A stretch of 64,000 bases of DNA from Flavobacterium sp. PMTSA4 (GCF_032098525.1 NZ_CP134890.1:806001-870000); one strand, 5' to 3'. Shown: positions 42,481-52,311, numbered from the stretch's first letter. A program made the numbers and translations. The notes: generated by a model from the letters alone, not told the origin.

Positions 42481-44197
42481 ATTTAATTCTTGAAGAAGTA
42501 ATTTTTATATCAGATGTTGCCCAACTTTTTGCAAGCAAGTCATCAACTTCTTTTACCTTGTCTTTATTGTTTAGTTTTTCATAGGCTAATCTTAAACCAT
42601 GTTGTGCCCAACCGTTATTTTTTAATACTTTCAAATCTTGCTCAAATGTTTTTATTGCATCATTATATTTTCCTGCTTCTATTTGAACCGCACCAAGATT
42701 ATGTCGTACAGAGAAGAACCAATCTGGTGGTTCATTATAATTTAATGCATCTTCAACAACAACTGCTGCCTTGAGTTCAGCTATGCTTTCATCATACTTT
42801 CCTTCAGAAGCTAAAATCTCTCCTTTTAAAACTTTAAAGGAAACTTGAATCAAATCGTACATTGAATTAATTTGCCAGATAGTCATTTTTTTCATAGAAT
42901 CATCATTGGCTATTTTTTCTAATTTGGATAACTCTAATTTAGCCTTTTTTAAATCTTTTTTTCCTAAATAAGCCATTCCTTTAGCATAATGAGAAATTGC
43001 ATTTGGGTATTTTAGAGTGTCTGATATTAACTTCATATCTAAGATATCATCCCATTTACCAAACTTAACTGCAACATAATATGGAATTACATAGTAATGT
43101 TGTAAAGTAGACCATCCAGGTTCAATCATTGTTTTAGGATGTACATGATTAGAAGTTTCATTTGCTCCTATTCTAGCCCATTTATAATTTCCTTCTAAAG
43201 TAGCACAAGCAGCTAAAAAATGATAATTATGTGGATAATATGCCAAAGGATAAGCACCTTGTGCATGACACATTGTTACATAAGTGCTGTCTTTTTTTGC
43301 AGCCTTGATATTTGTTAAAGTACCTTTATGGTATTCACCCGTTCTTATATAAATATGCGAAGGCATATGAACTATATGCCCTAAATTATCTGCTAAACCT
43401 TCATAAAATAGTTTTGCGCTTTGATTTCCTCTTTCTGGAGTATTTGAAGATTCAACTGCATGAATGTAAAAATGATTTGCACCAACATGTTTTGGGTCTT
43501 TTTTTAATATTTTAATTAAAAGCAATTCAATTTCTGGTGTCCATTGTTTAGGTAAACCTTTCTTATCATACAAATCCCAGGGATGCAAATTCATAATTGA
43601 CTCTACATACAAAGTATTAATTTCACTATCATCAGGATATTGCATAGCTAACTTTTTCATAGCTTCTGAATAAGCAATATCCAAAGCACTTCTGTCATCA
43701 ATTGGTTTTTCAACATATCGTTTTGATAAAGCATTTATGAGTCCTTTTTCTTTATCGGTAGCATTATCACTTAGTTTTATAGCTTGCTGAATAGCTTTGT
43801 ATGCTCTTTCATAATTATCTGGTTCCATTCCAGCATTGTAATTTGGACCTAATACATATGCATAACCCCAAAAATTCATTGCGCATAATGAATCTAATTT
43901 TGTAGCATAATAAAAAGAACGAGCTGCTTCGGCATGATTAAATCCATAAGCAAAAGCCAACCCTTGATTGAAGTACTTTTGAACTTCTGGATTATTAGTG
44001 CTTATAGGATAATTAACAACATCTAAGCCTTCAAAAAGTGGTGCTTTATTATCAGATTCAAACCATTTTGCATCAATAGTTTGTGGCGCACAACTGAATC
44101 TACTTTTTCCAATTGCAATTTTTTCGTCTGTTGCTTCTTTTTTACAAGAGCATAACAACAGGAAAAACATGATAAATAATCCAAAAATACTTTTCAT
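42479..44197 (-). CDS. TPR-repeat lipoprotein
   Basis: 572 residues. Lipobox region 'LLLCSC' (Cys16 or Cys18). Mostly alpha-helical with TPR-like pairs: 'YFNQGLAFAYGFNHAEAARSFYYAT' (split here), 'AYKAIQQAIKLSD', 'KYDESIAELKAAVVVEDAL' and 'GKYNDAIKTFEQDLKVLK'. The 'QGLAFAYGFNHAEA' start and 'MPSHIYIRTGEYHKG' are conserved in a family of large TPR proteins found in many bacteria, whose function is unknown to me. Predicted to be membrane anchored. Single gene. Slightly different codon look from the neighbours, which is not decisive. Confidence 0.82.
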   Translation of the reverse strand: MKSIFGLFIMFFLLLCSCKKEATDEKIAIGKSRFSCAPQTIDAKWFESDNKAPLFEGLDVVNYPISTNNPEVQKYFNQGLAFAYGFNHAEAARSFYYATKLDSLCAMNFWGYAYVLGPNYNAGMEPDNYERAYKAIQQAIKLSDNATDKEKGLINALSKRYVEKPIDDRSALDIAYSEAMKKLAMQYPDDSEINTLYVESIMNLHPWDLYDKKGLPKQWTPEIELLLIKILKKDPKHVGANHFYIHAVESSNTPERGNQSAKLFYEGLADNLGHIVHMPSHIYIRTGEYHKGTLTNIKAAKKDSTYVTMCHAQGAYPLAYYPHNYHFLAACATLEGNYKWARIGANETSNHVHPKTMIEPGWSTLQHYYVIPYYVAVKFGKWDDILDMKLISDTLKYPNAISHYAKGMAYLGKKDLKKAKLELSKLEKIANDDSMKKMTIWQINSMYDLIQVSFKVLKGEILASEGKYDESIAELKAAVVVEDALNYNEPPDWFFSVRHNLGAVQIEAGKYNDAIKTFEQDLKVLKNNGWAQHGLRLAYEKLNNKDKVKEVDDLLAKSWATSDIKITSSRIK

Positions 44198-44282
44198 AAT
44201 AGTAAGCTTTAAAACACTATCAAATATAAAATAAATGAACTAAAAATCAAACATTTACAAAAACATAAACTGAAATTTTTAA

Positions 44283-44316
44283 TAAAAAAAGCCAACTCGA
44301 GACAAGTTGGCTTTCA
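44283..44316 (-). terminator. Intrinsic terminator of the methyltransferase gene
   Basis: On the minus strand AAAGCCAACTTG ... CGAGTTGGCTTT with a T-run, 19 nt after the stop at 44335. Confidence 0.8.
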
Positions 44317-44334
44317 AAAACATTTATAGATAAT

Positions 44335-44949
44335 TTATTTTTTTATAAAGTCGCAAAAAACAAAATTCTGTTCGGTATCAAATGGTGTTTTGTGATTTTG
44401 GGTGAAGCTGTTTTTTATCAGAAATTCATCTTTAAATACTTCATTTAATGATTCAGTGGTATACTGACTAATATCTAATCCGCTACATTTTTTTGGACCA
44501 TTTTCAGAAAAAGTTCCCAGGAAAAAATGAGCTTTTTTATTAGTCAAATTATTAAGTATACTTCTATATTTTTGAATATCTTCAGGCTTGGTTAAAAAGT
44601 GAAATGAAGCTCTGTCGTGCCAAACATCAAATTTAACTTCTGACTCAAAATCTAAAATATTAGAAACTATAAAGTTTACATGTGCTGCTTTTTCACCAAG
44701 TCTTTTTTTGATTTTTTCAATTGCATTTGAAGATATATCCAATAAATACAAATTGGTATATCCTAAATCCAACAAATTATCAATCAAATAACTATCGCCA
44801 CCGCCAATATCAATAATATTAGCCTCTTTTGAGATAGCGTTATTAATAAAAAAATTAATTGATGTTTCTGGTTTGGATTGATACCAGCTAACTTCTTTTT
44901 CCTTTTTTGTAGAAAAAACAGTTTCCCAATGTTCTTTGATGTTTTCCAT
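44335..44949 (-). CDS. Class I SAM-dependent methyltransferase
   Basis: 204 residues with the Rossmann methyltransferase order: motif I 'IIDIGGGDSYLIDNLL', motif II 'LYLLDISSNAI', motif III-like 'VKFDVWHDRASFHFL' and 'LGTFSENGPKKCSGLDISQY'. The N-terminus 'HWETVFSTKKEKEVSWYQ' and the downstream 'FSENGPxKCSGL' are typical of a thiopurine/tellurite-type methyltransferase subgroup, which acts on small sulfur, selenium or tellurium species; this substrate assignment is tentative. Divergent from tpx. Confidence 0.82.
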   Translation of the reverse strand: MENIKEHWETVFSTKKEKEVSWYQSKPETSINFFINNAISKEANIIDIGGGDSYLIDNLLDLGYTNLYLLDISSNAIEKIKKRLGEKAAHVNFIVSNILDFESEVKFDVWHDRASFHFLTKPEDIQKYRSILNNLTNKKAHFFLGTFSENGPKKCSGLDISQYTTESLNEVFKDEFLIKNSFTQNHKTPFDTEQNFVFCDFIKK

Positions 44950-44950
44950 A

Positions 44951-44984
44951 TTGGTGCTAAATTATTTAATTTTTACTACTTTTG
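44951..44984 (+). promoter_or_regulatory. Promoter of the tpx operon (TTG-N23-TACTTTTG)
   Basis: TTG 44951-44953 and TACTTTTG 44977-44984, 23 nt before the ATG at 45008. The spacing is at the long end of the usual range. Confidence 0.5.
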
Positions 44985-45007
44985 AAATCTAAAAAATTTA
45001 ATTTTTA

Positions 45008-45505
45008 ATGGCATCAATAGCTTTAGGAGGAATTCCTATTAATACCAATGGTGATTTACCAAAAATTGGAACAAAAGCACCAAATTTTTCACTAATAAAA
45101 AATGATTTAACCGTTGCTACTTTAGAAGATTTTGCTGGAAGTAGATTAGTTTTAAATATTTTTCCAAGTATAGACACAAGTACTTGTGCTACATCAGTTA
45201 GAAAATTTAATGAAAAAGCAAGTCAATTAGAAAACACTAAAGTTCTTTGTATTTCAAGAGATTTACCCTTTGCTCAAAGACGTTTTTGTGGCGCAGAAGG
45301 CTTAGAAAATGTAATTACGCTGTCAGATTATAAATCAGATGACTTTAGAAAAGGTTATGGTCTAGAAATTATTGATGGTGCTTTTGCTGGTTTACATTCT
45401 AGAGTAGTTATCATAATTGATGAAAATGGAATTATAAAATATACCGAACAAGTTCCTGAAATTGCTGATGAACCTGATTATGAATCAGCTTTAAAAGAAT
45501 TATAA
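45008..45505 (+). CDS. tpx: Thiol peroxidase
   Basis: 165 residues, an atypical 2-Cys peroxiredoxin of the Tpx group. Peroxidatic Cys60 in 'PSIDTSTCATSVRKFN' and resolving Cys94 in 'RRFCGAEGL', which form an intramolecular disulfide recycled by thioredoxin. Length and both motifs are canonical. First gene of the run tpx-dgkA-ftsK-lolA-lptF/G-ribB; dgkA starts 3 nt after its stop. Confidence 0.93.
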   Translation: MASIALGGIPINTNGDLPKIGTKAPNFSLIKNDLTVATLEDFAGSRLVLNIFPSIDTSTCATSVRKFNEKASQLENTKVLCISRDLPFAQRRFCGAEGLENVITLSDYKSDDFRKGYGLEIIDGAFAGLHSRVVIIIDENGIIKYTEQVPEIADEPDYESALKEL

Positions 45506-45508
45506 ATT

Positions 45509-45889
45509 ATGGAATTTCAAAAAGACAATTCATTCATTACAGGAAGATTAAAAAGCGTTCGCTATACCATTATTGGTGCACGAAAACTAATAACTACTGA
45601 GCATAGTGTAATGGTTCAGTTTTCAATAGCAATCCTTTTAATTATTGCTGGTTTTTATTTTGACATTTCAAGAGAAGAATGGATGATGCAGATATTGGCA
45701 ACCGGATTGGTTTTAGCCATTGAAGGAATGAATACTGCTGTAGAAAAAATATGCGATTTTATTCATCCTGAGTATCACGAAAAAATAGGATTCATAAAAG
45801 ATATTGCTGGTGGAGCAGTTTTATTTGCTGCAATTGCCTCAATTGCCGTTGGTTTATTGATATATGTTCCAAAATTGTGTAATTTTTAG
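45509..45889 (+). CDS. dgkA: Diacylglycerol/undecaprenol kinase family protein
   Basis: 126 residues with three membrane helices and the DgkA signature 'EGMNTAVEKICDFIHPEYHE' (conserved Glu and Asn that bind ATP and metal). In Bacteroidota and Gram-positives these small trimeric enzymes often phosphorylate undecaprenol for cell-wall lipid carrier recycling instead of diacylglycerol. The substrate here is not determinable from sequence alone. Lies 3 nt after tpx. Confidence 0.88.
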   Translation: MEFQKDNSFITGRLKSVRYTIIGARKLITTEHSVMVQFSIAILLIIAGFYFDISREEWMMQILATGLVLAIEGMNTAVEKICDFIHPEYHEKIGFIKDIAGGAVLFAAIASIAVGLLIYVPKLCNF

Positions 45890-45927
45890 ATTAAATTTTT
45901 ACTTTTATAGCTACGATACTATAACAA

Positions 45928-48384
45928 ATGGCAAAAACAACCAAAAAAGAAACAACAGCTGATAAAAAAGGAACCGATAAAAAAAGTCCTGAAAAAAACG
46001 TTGCAAGAAAAAAACAGTACAAAGTATTGTTTGGTTTTTTATTGATTCTTTTCTCAATTGCACTTCTAGTTTCCTTTGTTTCCTTTTTCATTTACGGACA
46101 AGAAGACCAAAGCGCAGTTAGCGATTTATTGGACAGAGAAGACACTGTAAAAAATTGGCTTGGTAAGTTTGGTGCTTATTTAGCAGATCTTTTTATCTAC
46201 AGAGGTTTTGGTGCAGCTTCTTTTGTTTTTGTTAAATTGTTTTTCCTAAGTGGTGCATTTCTACTTTTAGATTTACCACTTAAAAAACTCAAAAATACTT
46301 GGTTTTGGGATTTGTTCGCCATCATTCTACTTTCGATAACTTTTGGTTTTTTTGCGACAACATTACCAGAACTTGGTGGTACAATTGGCTATGAAATGAA
46401 TTTGTTTTTTCAAGATTATATTGGAAAAACTGGAACTATTCTAGTATTGATATTTGGGTTATTGATTTACATAATTTTTAAAATAAAAGTTTCTCCCGAT
46501 TCTATTAAATCGTTTTTTGAAAAAAAGAAAAAAGACATAACTGAAGATTTCAAAAGCATTTCAACTCCAAATAACTCTACAGATTATAATCTTGAGGAAT
46601 TTGCAGTAAAAGAAGACGAAGAAGAAATTGAAGAACCCGTTTTAAAAACTTCTCAATTTGAAATAAATAAAGAAGCTTTAAAACCAACAATCGAAAAAGC
46701 ATCCGAAATTAATTTAGAACCAACAATAAAAGAAACAACTTCTACTCCAATTGCTTCTAAGGAATTAGAAATAATAGAATCAACTTCTGATGATTTTGTA
46801 ATAGAAAAAGCTACTGAAGAAGATATTGTTGAAGAAAATTTGGCAGCAAAACTTGTTGCAGATTTTGGAGAATTTGATCCAACACTAGAATTGTCAAATT
46901 ATAAATTTCCAACAATTGATTTACTAAAAGAATATAAATCTGTTGGAATAACAATCAATCAAGAAGAGCTTGAGGAAAATAAAAATCGTATTGTAGAAAC
47001 TTTAAAAAACTACAAAATTGAAATTGCTCAAATTAAGGCAACTGTTGGACCATCGGTTACGTTATATGAAATTGTTCCTGAAGCAGGAATTCGTATTTCA
47101 AAAATTAAAAGTCTAGAAGATGATATTGCTTTATCACTTTCAGCATTAGGAATTCGTATCATAGCACCAATTCCTGGAAAAGGAACTATTGGTATTGAGG
47201 TTCCAAATAAGAATCCAACTATGGTTCCAATGAGAACTGTAATTTCTGCCTCTAAATTTCAAGAAGCCGAAATGGAATTGCCGATTGCTTTAGGGAAAAC
47301 CATTTCAAATGAAACTTTTGTAGTTGATTTAGCCAAAATGCCTCACCTTTTGATGGCTGGAGCAACAGGTCAAGGAAAATCAGTTGGTTTGAATGCTGTT
47401 TTAACTTCTCTATTGTACAAAAAACATCCAGCCGAAGTAAAATTTGTTTTGGTTGATCCAAAAAAGGTTGAACTAACATTATTCAATAAAATAGAACGTC
47501 ATTATTTAGCTAAACTACCAGATACTGAAGATGCTATTATTACGGATAATAACAAAGTAATTAATACGTTAAATTCTCTTTGTGTTGAAATGGATAATCG
47601 TTACAACTTGTTGAAAGATGCAATGGTTAGAAACATTAAAGAATATAACGAAAAGTTCAAATCAAGGAAGCTAAATCCAGAAAACGGACATCGTTTTTTA
47701 CCTTACATAGTTTTGGTTGTCGACGAGTTTGCCGATTTGATTATGACTGCTGGAAAAGAAGTTGAAACACCTATTGCTCGTTTGGCTCAATTAGCTCGTG
47801 CTATTGGAATTCACTTAATTATTGCTACTCAAAGACCATCGGTCAATGTAATTACTGGTATTATCAAAGCAAATTTCCCAGCGAGAATTGCATTCAGAGT
47901 AACATCAAAAATAGATTCTAGAACAATTCTTGATACACAAGGCGCTGACCAATTAATTGGTCGTGGAGATTTATTATATACTAATGGAAACGATTTGGTT
48001 CGAGTACAATGTGCTTTTGTTGATACTCCAGAAGTTGAGCGAATTGTAGATTATATAGGTTCGCAAAAAGCATATGCTAGTGCCTATTTACTTCCAGAAT
48101 ATATTGGCGAAGAAGGAAGTAGCACTTCATTAGAGATTGATATTTCAGAAAGAGATACATTATTTAGAGAAGCTGCTGAAATAATTGTTACATCCCAACA
48201 AGGTTCGGCATCATTATTGCAACGAAAATTGAAACTGGGTTACAATCGTGCTGGAAGACTAATTGATCAATTAGAAGCAGCTGGAATTGTTGGTCCATTT
48301 GAAGGAAGCAAAGCTAGAAGTGTAAATATAACTGACTTGGCTTCGTTAGAACAATTTTTAAACAATGAACAAAACAATATTTAA
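45928..48384 (+). CDS. ftsK: DNA translocase FtsK/SpoIIIE
   Basis: 818 residues. A Lys-rich N-terminal tail, four membrane helices (about 30-190), an acidic linker, and a RecA-like motor with Walker A 'MAGATGQGKSVGLN', 'KFVLVDPKKVELTLF', and Walker B 'IVLVVDEFADLIMTAGKE'. The C-terminal gamma winged helix ('QQGSASLLQRKLKLGYNRAG') reads KOPS-type sequences. It pumps chromosome DNA at the division septum. The N-terminal linker is shorter than in E. coli FtsK, as usual in Bacteroidota. Confidence 0.95.
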   Translation: MAKTTKKETTADKKGTDKKSPEKNVARKKQYKVLFGFLLILFSIALLVSFVSFFIYGQEDQSAVSDLLDREDTVKNWLGKFGAYLADLFIYRGFGAASFVFVKLFFLSGAFLLLDLPLKKLKNTWFWDLFAIILLSITFGFFATTLPELGGTIGYEMNLFFQDYIGKTGTILVLIFGLLIYIIFKIKVSPDSIKSFFEKKKKDITEDFKSISTPNNSTDYNLEEFAVKEDEEEIEEPVLKTSQFEINKEALKPTIEKASEINLEPTIKETTSTPIASKELEIIESTSDDFVIEKATEEDIVEENLAAKLVADFGEFDPTLELSNYKFPTIDLLKEYKSVGITINQEELEENKNRIVETLKNYKIEIAQIKATVGPSVTLYEIVPEAGIRISKIKSLEDDIALSLSALGIRIIAPIPGKGTIGIEVPNKNPTMVPMRTVISASKFQEAEMELPIALGKTISNETFVVDLAKMPHLLMAGATGQGKSVGLNAVLTSLLYKKHPAEVKFVLVDPKKVELTLFNKIERHYLAKLPDTEDAIITDNNKVINTLNSLCVEMDNRYNLLKDAMVRNIKEYNEKFKSRKLNPENGHRFLPYIVLVVDEFADLIMTAGKEVETPIARLAQLARAIGIHLIIATQRPSVNVITGIIKANFPARIAFRVTSKIDSRTILDTQGADQLIGRGDLLYTNGNDLVRVQCAFVDTPEVERIVDYIGSQKAYASAYLLPEYIGEEGSSTSLEIDISERDTLFREAAEIIVTSQQGSASLLQRKLKLGYNRAGRLIDQLEAAGIVGPFEGSKARSVNITDLASLEQFLNNEQNNI

Positions 48385-48385
48385 A

Positions 48386-49027
48386 ATGAAAAAAGCGATA
48401 GCAACTGTATTATTTTTAATAGTAGGATTTACTATCAATGCGCAGGATAAAAAAGCGAAAGATTTATTAGATCAGGTTACGGCAAAAATTAAATCGTATA
48501 ACAATATAGTAATCGATTTTAAATATTCGCTATACAATGCTAAAGAAAACATCAATAAAGAAAGTAAAGGAAATGTAATTTTAAATGGTGATATGTACTA
48601 TTTAAATTTTATGGGAGTTACAAAAATTTATGATGGCAAAAAAAGTTACACTATTGTTCCTGAAGACGAAGAAATTACAATTTCAAGTATTGACGAAAAA
48701 GATGAAAACGCTATTACACCATCAAAAATGTTGACTTTTTTCAATAGCGGTTTTAAATATTATTGGGACATTCTACAAGACGTAAAAGGAAGAAAAATTC
48801 AGTACATAAAATTGGTACCTAACAGTTCTAGAGATGCAAGAAAAGAAATACTTCTTGGAATAGATTCACAAACCAAAACCATTTACAACGTAATTGAAAT
48901 TGGTAAAAATGGAACAAAAACTACTTTGACTGTTAATTCTTTTAAAACAAATCAACCCTTATCAAAAAATCAGTTTACCTTTGCATCTAGTAAATATCCA
49001 AATTACTACATCAATAAACTAGATTAA
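48386..49027 (+). CDS. lolA: LolA-like outer-membrane lipoprotein carrier
   Basis: 213 residues from the ATG at 48386, which follows the ftsK stop by 1 nt; an upstream ATG at 48365 inside ftsK would spoil the signal peptide. The signal peptide (AIATVLFLIVGFTINAQ) precedes a LolA-like half-barrel: 'AKIKSYNNIVIDFKYSLYNAKEN', 'GDMYYLNFMGVTKIYDGKK', and 'YIKLVPNSSRDARKEILLGID' in part. LolA carries lipoproteins across the periplasm. Adjacent to an LptF/G gene, so the operon covers envelope biogenesis. Confidence 0.87.
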   Translation: MKKAIATVLFLIVGFTINAQDKKAKDLLDQVTAKIKSYNNIVIDFKYSLYNAKENINKESKGNVILNGDMYYLNFMGVTKIYDGKKSYTIVPEDEEITISSIDEKDENAITPSKMLTFFNSGFKYYWDILQDVKGRKIQYIKLVPNSSRDARKEILLGIDSQTKTIYNVIEIGKNGTKTTLTVNSFKTNQPLSKNQFTFASSKYPNYYINKLD

Positions 49028-49032
49028 TACAA

Positions 49033-50934
49033 GTGAAAATACTTGACAAGTACTTACTAAAATTATTCATTTCTACCTTTGCAACGGTATTTGTCATACT
49101 GTTTTTCATATTTATTCTTCAAACAGTTTGGTTGTTTATTTCTGAACTAGCCGGAAAAGATTTAGACTTCGTTTCGGTTATCAAATTTTTACTTTTTGCA
49201 ACTCCAAGAGTTGTGCCTTTAGTTTTACCGCTATCAGTGCTTTTGGCTTCTATAATGACGTTTGGTAGCTTAGCAGAAAACTACGAATTTGCAGCAATGA
49301 AATCCTCTGGGATTTCTCTAAAAAGAGCTATGAACAGCTTGATTGTGTTCATAGGAATTTTAAGTGTCATCGCTTTTCTATTTGCAAACAATGTAATTCC
49401 ATATGCGGAATTTAAATTCATCAATTTTAGAAGAAATATTGCTCAAGTGAAACCTGCAATGGCAATTGCCGAAGGACAATTTTCAGAAGTTGGAAATTAT
49501 ACTATAAAAGTTGACAAAAAATCAGGTGACGAAGGCAGATTTTTAGATAAAGTAACCATTCACAAAAAAACTAATACTGGATTTGGAACAAATGCAATTA
49601 TCAAAGCAGATAAAGGAGAAATTGTTAGTAGTAAAGAATCAAATATTTTAAAACTCGTTTTAAAAAATGGAAATTATTACGAAGATATTGTTCCTAAAAA
49701 ATTTGAAGAACGAAATAAAATTCCTTTTGCAAAAAGCGAATTCAAAAAATACATCATCAATATTGACTTGTCTAAATTCAATAATACGGATTTAAAAGAC
49801 GAAGAAATCACGAACACTAACACAATGCTAACTGTTGGTGAACTTAATTATACTATTGATTCTTTAACTAAAAATTACAATAAAGACATCAAATCGTATG
49901 TTGAAAACATTAACGACAGAACAGCATATTCAAATTCCAACTACGGCTCGAGTAACTTTGTTTACAATGGCGACACTTTAAAATCAAAAAATCTAATTAA
50001 TAACAACAAAGTCATATCTAATTTTTCAGATACTGATAAACAACAAATTTATAAAGTAGCTACTGCAAATGTTGATGGAACAAATTTTTCATTAGAAAGT
50101 TCAGTTTATGAGTTTGAAAATAAATCAAAAAACATAAGCGGACATTGGATTGCTTTGTATGATAAATTTGTCATTGCCTTTTCTTGTATACTAATGTTTT
50201 TTATTGGTGCGCCGCTTGGTTCTATCATTAGAAAAGGTGGTTTAGGGTTACCAATTGTTTTTGCGGTTTTGATATTTATTATTTACCACTTCATAAATAC
50301 TTTTGGAAAAAAGCTTGCTCAAGAAAACGGAATAACTCCATTTTTAGGATGTTGGATGGCAACACTCATCTTGCTTCCATTTGCTATATTTTTAACCAAA
50401 AGAGCAACCGATGATAAAGGCGTTATGTCTATAAATCTATTTCCTTTTATTGAATGGATTGAAAAATTATTTAGCAAAAAAGAAGAAGATTTAGTACTTG
50501 CAGCTCCAACTTCAAAAACAACTTTAGACTATTCAACTAACGCTTCAGTACCATCAAGCCCAATAGTTACTGAACAAATTCAAAAAGTTGAAAAAATTGA
50601 AGTCGAAGAAAAAAAACCGATAATAGATTTATCAGGTTTAATCAAAGACTACAATATTTACAGCAATATAACATTAATCTGCAACGTGTTGTTGGTTGCG
50701 GTTATTCTACTTCAACCAAATAACATTTATATCTTAATTGGATTAGCAATACTATTTATTTATTGTTTAATAAAAACTCAATTGATTTTAAAAACAATTT
50801 ACAAACACAAACTAACAACACTACCCATAAATTTATTTACACAACTAATTGCATCATTTCCATTCTATTTTATCTTTTACATATACAATAGAATTTCGCT
50901 AAATGAACTGCTAAAACACAAACTCATTAACTAA
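49033..50934 (+). CDS. LptF/LptG-family LPS export permease
   Basis: 633 residues with a GTG start at 49033, 5 nt after the lolA stop. An N-terminal YjgP/YjgQ pair of helices ('LLFATPRVVPLVLPLSVLLASIMTFGSLAENYE' spans TM2-3), a periplasmic beta-jellyroll (about 120-355, FTKPSGRFLDKVTIHKK-like), then helices with 'FIGAPLGSIIRKGGLGLPIVFAVLIF' (three conserved Gly/Pro helices of the family) and 'ENGITPFLGCWMATLILLPFA'. The C-terminal ~150 residues add a linker and two or three more helices, which is longer than the ~360-residue norm and typical of Bacteroidota LptF/G. Moves LPS from the inner membrane. Confidence 0.88.
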   Translation: MKILDKYLLKLFISTFATVFVILFFIFILQTVWLFISELAGKDLDFVSVIKFLLFATPRVVPLVLPLSVLLASIMTFGSLAENYEFAAMKSSGISLKRAMNSLIVFIGILSVIAFLFANNVIPYAEFKFINFRRNIAQVKPAMAIAEGQFSEVGNYTIKVDKKSGDEGRFLDKVTIHKKTNTGFGTNAIIKADKGEIVSSKESNILKLVLKNGNYYEDIVPKKFEERNKIPFAKSEFKKYIINIDLSKFNNTDLKDEEITNTNTMLTVGELNYTIDSLTKNYNKDIKSYVENINDRTAYSNSNYGSSNFVYNGDTLKSKNLINNNKVISNFSDTDKQQIYKVATANVDGTNFSLESSVYEFENKSKNISGHWIALYDKFVIAFSCILMFFIGAPLGSIIRKGGLGLPIVFAVLIFIIYHFINTFGKKLAQENGITPFLGCWMATLILLPFAIFLTKRATDDKGVMSINLFPFIEWIEKLFSKKEEDLVLAAPTSKTTLDYSTNASVPSSPIVTEQIQKVEKIEVEEKKPIIDLSGLIKDYNIYSNITLICNVLLVAVILLQPNNIYILIGLAILFIYCLIKTQLILKTIYKHKLTTLPINLFTQLIASFPFYFIFYIYNRISLNELLKHKLIN

Positions 50935-50935
50935 A

Positions 50936-52069
50936 ATGGATGATATAAAAATCAAACTCAACACTATTGAAGAAGCTATCGAAGATATTCGTCAAGGAAA
51001 AGTCATAATAGTTGTTGATGATGAAGATAGAGAAAATGAAGGCGATTTTCTTGCTGCAGCCGAAAAAGTTACACCCGAGATGATAAACTTTATGGCAACT
51101 CATGGACGTGGATTGATTTGCGCACCACTAACCGAAAGACGTTGCAAAGAATTAGAACTTCATTCAATGGTAACAAACAATACCGACCATATGGAAACAG
51201 CATTTACAGTTTCCGTAGATCTAAAAGGAAATGGAGTTACAACTGGAATTTCGGCTTCAGACAGAGCTAAAACCATTTTAGCACTGGTAGATGAATCAAC
51301 AAAACCTTTCGAGTTAGCACGTCCAGGACATATTTTTCCATTAACCGCAAAACAAGGTGGTGTTTTAAGAAGAACTGGTCACACCGAAGCAGCTATTGAT
51401 TTTGCCCGTTTAGCAGGATTCAAATCCGCAGGAGTAATTGTTGAAATCATGAATGAAGATGGAACAATGGCGCGTTTACCTGAACTGTACGAAGTAGCCA
51501 AAAAGTTTGACCTGAAACTAGTTTCAATTGAAGATTTAGTGGCATACAGAATGCAACACGACAGTCTAATTGTAAAAAAAGAAGATTTCGAAATCCACAC
51601 ACGCTTTGGAACATTTAGATTGAGAGCTTACCAGCAAACAACAAACAAACAAGTACATATAGCGCTAACAAAAGGAAGTTGGAATAATGGCGAAGCAATC
51701 TTAACCAGAATAAATTCGACTCAGGTAAACAATGATTTACTGGGAACATTAACCACTGATGTAGATAAAAAATTAGACGATATGTTCTCTTTGATTTCCA
51801 ACGAAGGCAAAGGAGCAATTATTTTTATCAATCAGGAAATACAATCATTCGAGCTTCTAAACCGCTTAACCGAACTAAAATCACTCCAGGAAAATGGTAT
51901 CATGAAAGCACCTCAAATCAAAATGGACAATAAAGATTTTGGAATTGGAGCACAAATTCTACACGATTTAGACATCTCAAAAATTAGATTAGTATCAAAT
52001 ACCACCCAAACCAAACGTGTCGGAATGATTGGCTATGGTTTAGAAATAACAGAATATGTAAATTATTAA
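50936..52069 (+). CDS. ribB: 3,4-dihydroxy-2-butanone 4-phosphate synthase with a degenerate GTP cyclohydrolase II domain
   Basis: 377 residues. The RibB half (about 1-210) is complete: 'VVDDEDRENEGDFLAAAEKV', 'HTEAAIDFARLAG', and 'EIMNEDGTMARLPEL'. The GCHII half (about 215-377) keeps the fold ('FGIGAQILHDLDISKIRLVSN') but lacks the zinc ligands: the canonical C-x10-C-x-C stretch reads 'STQVNNDLLGTLTTDVDKKL', without cysteines, and 'EGRGIGL' reads 'EIQSFEL'. So only the butanone-phosphate step of riboflavin synthesis should be active. Starts 1 nt after the LptF/G stop. Confidence 0.9.
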   Translation: MDDIKIKLNTIEEAIEDIRQGKVIIVVDDEDRENEGDFLAAAEKVTPEMINFMATHGRGLICAPLTERRCKELELHSMVTNNTDHMETAFTVSVDLKGNGVTTGISASDRAKTILALVDESTKPFELARPGHIFPLTAKQGGVLRRTGHTEAAIDFARLAGFKSAGVIVEIMNEDGTMARLPELYEVAKKFDLKLVSIEDLVAYRMQHDSLIVKKEDFEIHTRFGTFRLRAYQQTTNKQVHIALTKGSWNNGEAILTRINSTQVNNDLLGTLTTDVDKKLDDMFSLISNEGKGAIIFINQEIQSFELLNRLTELKSLQENGIMKAPQIKMDNKDFGIGAQILHDLDISKIRLVSNTTQTKRVGMIGYGLEITEYVNY

Positions 52070-52142
52070 TAAGGTAACTCAAAGAATTATAACACATTAA
52101 AAGATAATTTAAAATAAGTTACTTTTTTTACTAAAAATCTTT

Positions 52143-52171
52143 TTGCAAAACCAAAAAGGTTGTTATATTTG
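52143..52171 (+). promoter_or_regulatory. tRNA-Ser promoter (TTG-N18-TATATTTG)
   Basis: TTG 52143-52145 and TATATTTG 52164-52171, about 30 nt before the tRNA. One of the best matches to the consensus in the window. Confidence 0.75.
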
Positions 52172-52203
52172 CAACCGCATTAGAAAACAATGCATGACTT
52201 ATT

Positions 52204-52291
52204 GGAGAAATGGCAGAGTGGTCGATTGCGGCAGTCTTGAAAACTGTTGACTGTAACAGGTCCGGGGGTTCGAATCCCTCTTTCTCCGCCA
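52204..52291 (+). tRNA. tRNA-Ser (UGA anticodon)
   Basis: 88 nt including an encoded CCA. Acceptor GGAGAAA (52204-52210) pairs with TTTCTCC (52281-52287), discriminator G, then CCA at 52289-52291. Anticodon loop CTTGAAA gives anticodon TGA in a five-pair stem, and the variable arm is long, as in type II serine tRNAs. T-arm GGGTTCGAATCCC is canonical. The only tRNA found in the window and the likely integration site of the island that follows. Confidence 0.93.
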
Positions 52292-52311
52292 GTAGAAATA
52301 CAAACGGTACT

